Source: Verrucomicrobiota bacterium (GTDB lineage Bacteria; Verrucomicrobiota; Verrucomicrobiia; Limisphaerales; UBA8199). From it: a stretch of DNA of 48,304 nt. The stretch is taken from positions 1-48,304 of the forward strand of contig PSRM01000163.1 of assembly GCA_003176045.1 (NCBI GenBank), in the 5' to 3' direction. The stretch's first letter is position 1. Each line of letters opens with the position of its first letter. The notes below the pieces were generated by a model. It was not told where the DNA came from and did not search any database. It was given only the letters and a program-made list of their open reading frames with translations. Of this stretch, positions 1 through 6,062 are shown in pieces. Position numbers and translations under genes: made by a program.

Positions 1-2309
1 CGATCCTCGGGCATCTCCCAGAGTTTAGCAGTCTTATCGTCGCTGGCGCTCAGGAGGAACTTGCCGTTGGGCGAAAAGGCGACTGAAATCAAATGCGAAG
101 TGTGTCCTCTGAGAGTTGCCACTTCCCGGCCACTGGCAGCGTCCCACAACTTAACTGTCCGATCTCCGCTGCCGGTGGCGATTCGTTTGCCGTCGGGGGA
201 AAAGGTTACCGCACCGATACCCGCCGAATGGCCATGAAGAGTAAGCAGTTCGCGGCCACTTGGGACTTGCCACACTTTGGCCAAAGTATCCCCGCTGCCA
301 GTTACCAGTCGCTGGCTATCCGGTGAGAAAGCTACAGCCCAAACTTTGTCGCTGTGGCTCGCAAGGGTGGCTAGCTCTCGGCCGGTGGCGGCGTCCCATA
401 GTTTGGCAGTCTGGTCGAGGCTGCCGGTGGCGATCCATTGGCCATTTGGGGAAAAGGCCACGGACCAAATCCTGCCGTGATGGCCTTGGAGGGTGAGGGT
501 GGAGTGCGTGAGCGCGGACGAGGCCGTCCGCGGCTCCTGGCCCTCGAGGGTGAGGGGTGGCGGCCTGAACGCGGACGAGGCCGTCCGCGACTCCTTTCCT
601 TCGAGTGTGGGGGTTGCGGGCGTGAACGTGGACGAGGCCGTCGGCGACTCCGTTAGGTCCCACACTTTGGCGGTCCGGTCGTCGCTGCCGGTCACCAACC
701 TGCGGCCATCGGGAGAGAAGGCCACGGACCAAACCGCACCGGTGTGGCCTTTGAGGGAAAAAAGCAGCCGGCCAGTGGCCGCGTCCCAGATGCTCGCTGT
801 AGAGGCTTGACCGCGATTGGTGACCCACTCGCCAGTGGCAACCCAACGGCCATCCGGAGAAAAGGCTGCCGAGTAAATCGGGGCGCCGTTCCCGCGGAAA
901 GTTGCCAGCTTGCGGCCGGTGGCGGTCTCCCAGACCTGGGCGAGGCCGTCCTCGCTGGTGGTGACCATCCGGGAGTTATCCGGCGAAAAGGCGCCTGCCG
1001 TTACGGGGCCTGGATGGAGGAGTGTTTTCAACGGCAGATGAAGTTGGCGTTGCCAGTAGTACCATTCGAACCCACGGTTCGGCCACCGTTCAGTGGCCTT
1101 GAGCAATTCTTGCACCCGGCCAATATTGTTCTGCTCCCATGCTTGTTGAGCCAGGCTCATGTTGGCGTTATAGAGCAGGCGCTGCGCGTCGGCTTTTTCC
1201 GCGTCGGCCCGGACGCGCTGAGCCTTTTCGGCGCTCCGCGCATGATTGGCCTCAATGGCCTGCCAGGTGGTCATCACGATCCCTAAAACGAGAGTTGCGA
1301 AAAGGGCGCCGGCGGCGGCAAAGGCCGGCTTGTGGCGTTGCCAGGTCTTGAAGAATCGGTAGCGCACGCTGGGAGGGCGAGCAATCACCGGTTCGTGGTC
1401 CAAATGCCGCTGCAGGTCCGTAGCCAGACCGTTGGCAGTCTCGTAGCGCCGGGTGCGGTCTTTTTCAAGGCATTTCATCACAATGCAGTCCAGGTCGCCC
1501 CGCACGGCGGCCACTTGCTCGCGCGATGCCGAGCGTGAAGATGGGAGGCGCGTGTAATCGAGTTTTTTCGCCAGAGCGACCGAGGGCCGCAACGGATCGA
1601 CCTCCCGGATCATGCGGCAAATCGTTTCAATGTCCCTTCCTGTCACTTCAAAGGGTGACTGGCCGGTTAACAGTTCGTAGAGAACCACTCCCAGGCTATA
1701 AATATCGCTGCGGGTATCAATGTCGCGAGCGCCAAACTGGACCTGCTCCGGGCTCAAATAAGGCGGCGTGCCCACGAATGCGTTGAGGCCCGTTAAGGCT
1801 TCGCTCCCGGACAGCGGTTGTTCGGTGGCCTTGGCGATCCCAAAATCAATGACTTTGGGAACCGCGACTCCTTCGTGTTCCATCACCAGGATGTTCGACG
1901 GTTTCAAGTCGCGATGGATGACCCCTTTTTGATGCGCGTGCTGCACCGCTCGACACACCTGAATGAAGAGCTGCAGACGTTGTCGCACCGAGATTTGCTG
2001 GCGCTTGCAGTAATCAGAAAGCTTCTGTCCCCTGACCAGTTCCATCACGAAAAAGGGCCGGCCCGCTTCGGTCGCTCCGGCGTCCAGGACGCGGGCGATA
2101 TTGGGATGGTCCATCATGGCCAGGGCCTGCCGCTCGGCTTCGAAACGCGCCACCACGGCCTGTGTATCCATCCCGTGTTTGAGGATCTTGAGGGCGACCT
2201 GTCGTTGCACCGGCTCCTTTTGCTCTGCTACGTACACCGCTGCGAAACCGCCTTCACCGATCTTCTCGAGCAACCGGTAGCGTCCGATTATGTTTCCTGC
2301 CGCATGCAC
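1..2309 (-). CDS. Serine/threonine protein kinase with C-terminal WD40 propeller (3' end outside window)
   Basis: Reading the minus strand gives one uninterrupted frame of 769 residues that leaves the window at base 1. The N-terminal half is a Hanks-type kinase: glycine loop GEGGFAAVY (about 18-26), ATP lysine K41 in VALKIL, catalytic HRDLKPSN (D134), VIDFG, and GTPPYLSPEQ. One hydrophobic helix near residues 330-350 (GALFATLVLGIVMTTW) predicts a membrane anchor with a cytoplasmic kinase. WD40 blades follow from about residue 400, with repeated SVAFSPDGR...TAKLWD units. The frame has no ATG before the kinase fold. I chose GTG at 2309; the frame is open upstream only to a TAA overlapping the preceding gene. 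The propeller probably binds partner proteins; the substrate is unknown. Three 57-bp tandem repeats (489-651) lengthen one inter-blade loop. Confidence 0.9.
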   Translation of the reverse strand, partial: MHAAGNIIGRYRLLEKIGEGGFAAVYVAEQKEPVQRQVALKILKHGMDTQAVVARFEAERQALAMMDHPNIARVLDAGATEAGRPFFVMELVRGQKLSDYCKRQQISVRQRLQLFIQVCRAVQHAHQKGVIHRDLKPSNILVMEHEGVAVPKVIDFGIAKATEQPLSGSEALTGLNAFVGTPPYLSPEQVQFGARDIDTRSDIYSLGVVLYELLTGQSPFEVTGRDIETICRMIREVDPLRPSVALAKKLDYTRLPSSRSASREQVAAVRGDLDCIVMKCLEKDRTRRYETANGLATDLQRHLDHEPVIARPPSVRYRFFKTWQRHKPAFAAAGALFATLVLGIVMTTWQAIEANHARSAEKAQRVRADAEKADAQRLLYNANMSLAQQAWEQNNIGRVQELLKATERWPNRGFEWYYWQRQLHLPLKTLLHPGPVTAGAFSPDNSRMVTTSEDGLAQVWETATGRKLATFRGNGAPIYSAAFSPDGRWVATGEWVTNRGQASTASIWDAATGRLLFSLKGHTGAVWSVAFSPDGRRLVTGSDDRTAKVWDLTESPTASSTFTPATPTLEGKESRTASSAFRPPPLTLEGQEPRTASSALTHSTLTLQGHHGRIWSVAFSPNGQWIATGSLDQTAKLWDAATGRELATLASHSDKVWAVAFSPDSQRLVTGSGDTLAKVWQVPSGRELLTLHGHSAGIGAVTFSPDGKRIATGSGDRTVKLWDAASGREVATLRGHTSHLISVAFSPNGKFLLSASDDKTAKLWEMPED
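489..651 (-). repeat. 57-bp tandem repeat, three copies, inside the WD40 kinase
   Basis: Units start at 489, 546 and 603. Each carries the near-palindromic core GCGGACGAGGCCGTCCGC. The 57-bp period equals 19 codons, so copy number can vary without shifting frame. On the coding strand each unit reads as RTASSA followed by a TLEG/TLQG strand typical of a WD40 blade edge. Confidence 0.8.
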
Positions 2310-2424
2310 CTTTACCGCGCTCGCGGGGGCCGATGGATATCGGCGGTTGCTCCGAGGCCCATTCGAGCTAAGAGCCAGTAGGGCACCGATAACTTTGTCT
2401 GATTTGCCAACGGAACACCTGGAA

Positions 2425-2754
2425 TTACGCGGCAGCCAGCTTCTCCTTTAACCAGACATTAACCAAGCGGTTGGTGGAAGTGTGTTTTGCTTTGGCTGCC
2501 GTGGAGAGCCTATTCATTAGATTTCCATTCACCGCGATAAGAAACCTACGTTTCTTCAATTCCACCTTGAAATGCTTTTCCGGCAGCTCGTCCCAAAAGA
2601 CACCCATGTCGTGATCATCGAAGAACGTGACCAACTCCGCAACTTTCTGAAATTTTGGTAATTTACTTTCGCTCATGCTGACCCCATGCTTAAACGCCAG
2701 CTTGTCAACAACTGCATCCAGCCAAATGATTTCCTGAATCCTCATCTTAGTCAA
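2425..2754 (-). CDS. CopG-type antitoxin-like protein with a BrnT-toxin-like N-terminal stub
   Basis: A 109-residue protein. Residues about 7-30 (IIWLDAVVDKLAFKHGVS) resemble the start of BrnT-family toxins, which carry an aromatic-W...KL..KHGVS segment. Residues about 38-109 resemble the CopG-like antitoxins encoded next to such toxins: FFDDHDMG, then a KRR strand and a ribbon-helix-helix-type end NRLVNVWLKEKL. In intact loci these are two genes. Here they are one frame of ordinary length for the antitoxin alone, suggesting an in-frame deletion fused the toxin start to the antitoxin. It may keep DNA binding without a toxin. It lies just upstream of the kinase on the same strand and is divergent from mutM. 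The family assignment is from recalled motifs. Confidence 0.6.
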   Translation of the reverse strand: MTKMRIQEIIWLDAVVDKLAFKHGVSMSESKLPKFQKVAELVTFFDDHDMGVFWDELPEKHFKVELKKRRFLIAVNGNLMNRLSTAAKAKHTSTNRLVNVWLKEKLAAA

Positions 2755-2806
2755 GTTATTCTCCCTCCCCTTCAGAGGTCAATCCGCAAAGCCTTTCGAA
2801 TTGTGC

Positions 2807-3661
2807 ATGCCTGAACTTCCCGAGGTCGAAGTTTTAGTCCGGCATCTGCTCCCGCAGCTTTTAAGCAAGGTGGTGCGCGATGTTCGGGTGCAACGGGCCC
2901 GAACTGCGGCTCCGAGTTCGCCGGCGGAGGTGCGGCGAGCTCTGCGTGGCGCGACATTTGTAAATTTAACGAGAAGGGCAAAATATCTCCTGTTCGACTT
3001 GCAGCCGAAGAAAGGATCGAAACTTGTCCGGGTGTTGGGCCATCTTGGCATGACTGGTCGGATGTATCTCCTGCCGCGCGCGTGTCCACCACCAAAACAT
3101 GCCGCGGCTGTTCTGGATTTGGGCGGCGAGAAGTTCGTTTTCGAAGATACGCGTTATTTTGGCCGCTTCACTTTGGATATTAGCGCGGTTGAAAAGCTCG
3201 GCCCGGAGCCACTGGAGACAGAAGAGCCGCCGGGCGACTTTGCGCGAGGGCTAAAGCGGTCGTCACAGGCGGTCAAAGTGAAACTACTCGATCAAACGCT
3301 CGTGGCCGGTCTGGGCAATATCTATGCCAGTGAAGCCCTGTTCCTGGCGGGAATTTCGCCGCGCCTGCCAGCCCGAAAATTGACCCGCGTCCAAACGGTT
3401 CAGCTTTGGAAAAGCATCCGCAAGGTTCTGGCCAAGGCCATCGAAGTTGGCGCCACGATTCGCCTGGCATACTATGAAACAGGGAAGGGCGCAGGTTTGC
3501 GCGATACTGCTTGGGCGCCTGCAGAAGCGCCGTCCCCAGTCGAGCGGTTCTACGTTTATGGCCGTGCTGGTGAGGCATGCCTGAATTGCGGGCAAGGCAT
3601 CAAGCGCCTCGTGCAGGCGGCAAGGAGCACTTTCTATTGTCCGAATTGTCAGCGGCGCTAA
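2807..3661 (+). CDS. mutM: Formamidopyrimidine-DNA glycosylase / AP lyase
   Basis: Base-excision repair enzyme that removes 8-oxoguanine and formamidopyrimidines and cleaves the abasic site. The start is set by the invariant MPELPEVE at ATG 2807, because P2 must become the N-terminal nucleophile; a TTG two codons upstream is therefore rejected. E3 and K59 (in RRAKYLL) match the catalytic Glu and Lys. GLGNIYASEALF holds the conserved Asn. The C-terminus is a zinc finger of CLNC...CPNC form with the conserved Arg in ARSTFYC. At 284 residues it has normal family length. It stands alone, divergent from the antitoxin-like gene. Confidence 0.95.
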   Translation: MPELPEVEVLVRHLLPQLLSKVVRDVRVQRARTAAPSSPAEVRRALRGATFVNLTRRAKYLLFDLQPKKGSKLVRVLGHLGMTGRMYLLPRACPPPKHAAAVLDLGGEKFVFEDTRYFGRFTLDISAVEKLGPEPLETEEPPGDFARGLKRSSQAVKVKLLDQTLVAGLGNIYASEALFLAGISPRLPARKLTRVQTVQLWKSIRKVLAKAIEVGATIRLAYYETGKGAGLRDTAWAPAEAPSPVERFYVYGRAGEACLNCGQGIKRLVQAARSTFYCPNCQRR

Positions 3662-4097
3662 GGCCTGGCGCCCTCGCGTTCACGGCACGAGAAGGTTGTT
3701 ACCCGTCCATAGGTGCCTGATACTGCCACCGTGCCCGGAGCGCGGCATTTATGCCGCTTCACCGTCCGAGCGGGAGAACGGCCCTGTTAACCTTGGCGCT
3801 TCCGTGCGTTCGGGGCGTGAAGCGGCATAAATGCCGCGCTCCTTCCCCCAGCGGCCATTGTCAACCAGGGTGGTAATATCAAGATGCGTCCCCCGCCATG
3901 GCGGAACCAGAATCAGGCCAATCTTCCTCCCCGGGAAAGGTTCTGCCGAGAAAGACCCCTCACCCCGGCCCCACCCCGGCCCTCTCCCCTTCCGAATTCC
4001 CGATGAATCGGGATTTCAGTACGAGGGAGAATCACCGGCCGTTTGTCCTGCAAAGGTATCTTTCGGGGCTCGATGCGCGGAAAGCTCTGGGGAATTC
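3662..4097. other. Intergenic region with repeat elements
   Basis: No gene is supported. It contains a 106-bp palindromic element (3737-3842) and, around 3955-4030, a C-rich stretch followed by a small hairpin CCCGATGAATCGGG. Short frames here are shadows of these repeats. Confidence 0.6.
3737..3842. repeat. Family A palindromic element, copy 1 (106 bp)
   Basis: Left arm GGAGCGCGGCATTTATGCCG (3737 on) and right arm CGGCATAAATGCCGCGCTCC (ending 3842) are perfect inverted repeats. Each arm is itself nearly palindromic (GCGGCATTTATGCCGC). Other copies: 5892-5998, 14641-14746 and 18154-18260. Confidence 0.9.
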
Positions 4098-4286
4098 TTA
4101 CACCGTGGGCGCAGGCTGCGGGCTCTCTGGCGCCGCCGTTGGTGCGGACGCCGCCGGAACCGGCGCCGCCGCAGCAGGTGCTGCGGGTGCAGAGGCTGCT
4201 TTCTTCGCCTTCACGGCCTTTTTCCTGCGCTTGAGGTAGGCGCGCCGGCGTTTTCGTTTCTCACCTTTGTTATACTGTTTACTCAT
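4098..4286 (-). CDS. Small lysine/arginine- and alanine/proline-rich protein
   Basis: A 62-residue protein. The N-terminal half is strongly basic (GEKRKRRRAYLKRRKKAVK) and the C-terminal half is low-complexity Ala/Pro (AAPAAAAPVPAASAP). I recall short proteins beginning MSKQYNK..KRKRR from other Verrucomicrobiota, so it is probably real and lineage-specific. The composition resembles histone-H1-like or ribosome-associated tails, so nucleic-acid binding is an inference. It is divergent from the lipoprotein gene, with only 44 bp between the two ATGs, so both promoters must lie in that short AT-rich gap or overlap the genes. Confidence 0.65.
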   Translation of the reverse strand: MSKQYNKGEKRKRRRAYLKRRKKAVKAKKAASAPAAPAAAAPVPAASAPTAAPESPQPAPTV

Positions 4287-4330
4287 AACGAACTTTACAA
4301 TTGATTAAAATTCAGATTCCTTGGCGCACT

Positions 4331-4882
4331 ATGAAGATTCGTTGGAGTCGCTTCAACACCTATTTCGTTTTGGCCTTACTTTTGGGCTTGCTTTGCGGCT
4401 GCAAAAGTGTGCACAGCAAATTGAAAAGCGCTTACGCGCACCTGACCTTGCACATCGAAGCTCTCCCGGATGCCACTCATAAAACGGATCAAGTTGCTAT
4501 AAACCGTGAGAGCCCTGTTTTCTTTAATGTAGATAAGGAACCATTTTTGACCGAGAAAGCTGTCAAGGGCGCCAAGGTCATTGATGCCATGGGCGGCTTT
4601 CAGCTCACCATCCAGTTCGATCGCCAGGGGACCTGGCTGCTGGAAAGCTACACCACCGCCAACAAAAGCAAACATTTCGCGATCTTCTGTCAATGGGCCG
4701 ACCTGAACGATGCCGAACTCAATAAAGGCCGTTGGCTGGCTGCTCCGAAAATAACCGCGCCGATCAGGGATGGCATCATTACGTTCACGCCCGACGCCTC
4801 GCGGGAGGACGCCGAAGAAATTGCCACCGGGCTGAATAATGTTGCAAATAAACTCGGGACGGCGAAGGAAGGAAATTTTTGA
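4331..4882 (+). CDS. Putative lipoprotein of unknown function
   Basis: A 183-residue protein from ATG 4331; a TTG at 4301 would add ten residues before the signal peptide and is less likely. The N-terminus is a lipoprotein signal: Arg/Lys, then YFVLALLLGLLCGC, with Cys as the lipidated residue (lipobox LCGC). The rest is soluble, with FNVDKEPFLTEKAVKGAKVI and a beta-rich middle (FQLTIQFDRQGTWLLESY). I recognise no family. The 3' side is followed by a palindromic element at 4921-4980. Confidence 0.75.
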   Translation: MKIRWSRFNTYFVLALLLGLLCGCKSVHSKLKSAYAHLTLHIEALPDATHKTDQVAINRESPVFFNVDKEPFLTEKAVKGAKVIDAMGGFQLTIQFDRQGTWLLESYTTANKSKHFAIFCQWADLNDAELNKGRWLAAPKITAPIRDGIITFTPDASREDAEEIATGLNNVANKLGTAKEGNF

Positions 4883-4920
4883 GGTGCATTGATTACTCGT
4901 GATTTGCGACCCGTGAGAGC

Positions 4921-4980
4921 CGCCGCGTGAGGGCACGCGGCCTACAGGTCGTTGTAGGCCGGGTCCCCTGACCCGGCGCC
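4921..4980. repeat. Family B palindromic element, copy 1
   Basis: An arm with GAGGGCACGCGGCCTACAGG faces TGTAGGCCGGGTCCCCTGAC. Related copies at 14487-14559 and 38260-38330 are full; 34347-34386 is one arm. Confidence 0.8.
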
Positions 4981-5002
4981 ACTCCACAGGCGCACAATTC
5001 GT

Positions 5003-5803
5003 TTGAACCATATTGCCCAATTCGATCCCAACCAAAAAGACGGACCGCGGTCCATCGAGCGTTTTGTTGAACCGCTCCGGGCCTTGCCTGCGCTTAGATA
5101 CGAGCCCCTGGGATCCTTTGGTTCAGGAAGTCAGGCGTATTGTGTTTCGCGGTTCGATTTCCGGGGCGGAAAGAGCAGCGACCCCATCCGAATCGCGTTA
5201 TTCGGCGGCATCCATGGCGATGAGCCGGTCGGCCCCTTGGCCCTGGCCGAGTTCCTGAGGATTCTTGTGAATGAGCCGGCGCTCTCAGAAAACTTTCATC
5301 TCCAAATCTATCCCATCTGCAATCCCACCGGCTTTGAGGATAACACCCGCAATTCGCGCAGTGGACGCGACCTGAACCGCGAGTTTTGGAAGAACTCCTC
5401 GGAAGCCGAAGTCCAAATTCTGGAGCGCGAACTTCGCTCGAGCCACTTTAATGGCATCGTTCAGCTTCACTCGGACGATACAACCGATGGCATTTACGGA
5501 TTCGTCCGCGGTCACACGCTGACTGAGAATCTGCTGCGGCCCGCCCTGCGCGCCGCAGGTCAGATCCTGCCCCGCAACATCAACGCGACTATTGACGGCT
5601 TCGCAGCCCGCGACGGTATCATCTACGACCTTTACGAAGGTGTCCTTGCCGCGCCCGCTCAAATGGACCCGGTCCCATTCGAGATCATTCTTGAAACCCC
5701 TCAAAAAGCCGCCATGGAGTTGCAGGTCCAGGCCATGATCGTGGCGCTGCGTACCATACTTGAGGAGTACCGGCGGCTGATGGCATTCGCGGCGAATATC
5801 TAA
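5003..5803 (+). CDS. M14-family zinc carboxypeptidase / AstE-AspA-like deacylase
   Basis: A 266-residue protein. Zinc ligands are visible as H and E in FGGIHGDEPVG and a later H in IVQLHSDDT. NSRSGRDLNREFW matches the substrate-binding N-R region of M14 enzymes. FEIILETP near the C-terminus supplies the catalytic Glu. The compact size fits the succinylglutamate desuccinylase/aspartoacylase branch or small M14 peptidases rather than secreted digestive carboxypeptidases. There is no signal peptide, so it is probably cytoplasmic. The only start upstream of the core is TTG at 5003, which is uncertain. Substrate not predictable from sequence. Confidence 0.85.
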   Translation: MNHIAQFDPNQKDGPRSIERFVEPLRALPALRYEPLGSFGSGSQAYCVSRFDFRGGKSSDPIRIALFGGIHGDEPVGPLALAEFLRILVNEPALSENFHLQIYPICNPTGFEDNTRNSRSGRDLNREFWKNSSEAEVQILERELRSSHFNGIVQLHSDDTTDGIYGFVRGHTLTENLLRPALRAAGQILPRNINATIDGFAARDGIIYDLYEGVLAAPAQMDPVPFEIILETPQKAAMELQVQAMIVALRTILEEYRRLMAFAANI

Positions 5804-5805
5804 AG

Positions 5806-5883
5806 AGGGTTCAGGGTTCAGGGTTCAGGATGCAAGGTTCAAGGTTCAAAGGTCAAAGGTCAAAGTTCAAAGTTGAAGGTTCG
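5806..5883. repeat. Heptamer tandem-repeat tract (GGTTCAG/GGTTCAA type)
   Basis: About eleven degenerate 7-bp units run in register, from AGGGTTC through AAGGTTC to AAAGGTC. It lies directly after the M14-like gene and before the family A element at 5892. Confidence 0.85.
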
Positions 5884-5891
5884 GTGGGGGG

Positions 5892-5998
5892 GGAGCGCGG
5901 CATTTATGCCGCTTCAATAACCAATTCAGCAGCACGCCCGTTTTGAATTCAATGCGACTCTCAGTTTTTGCGGTGAAGCGGCCTAAAGGCCGCGCTCC
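5892..5998. repeat. Family A palindromic element, copy 2 (107 bp)
   Basis: The left arm equals copy 1. The right arm has CGGCCTAAAGGCCGCGCTCC, a paired change that keeps the inner stem self-complementary. That suggests structure is maintained. Confidence 0.9.
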
Positions 5999-6062
5999 GA
6001 TCTCGCCCCATGAACAAACCGCGTCCCGGTGCGTCCATCTTTCGGCGATTAACTGCTGATCC

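Noticed and set aside
1818..2381. 187-residue plus-strand frame
   Set aside because: It is the complement of the kinase domain, whose minus-strand frame carries HRDLKPSN and VIDFG.
3955..4030. C-rich CCCCGGCC stretch considered as a CRISPR-like or GC-box array
   Set aside because: No regular repeat-spacer structure; a short hairpin of a common repeat type.
5806..5883. Heptamer run considered as a telomere-like or CRISPR repeat
   Set aside because: Units degenerate quickly, no spacers, and similar runs with other sequences occur throughout the window.
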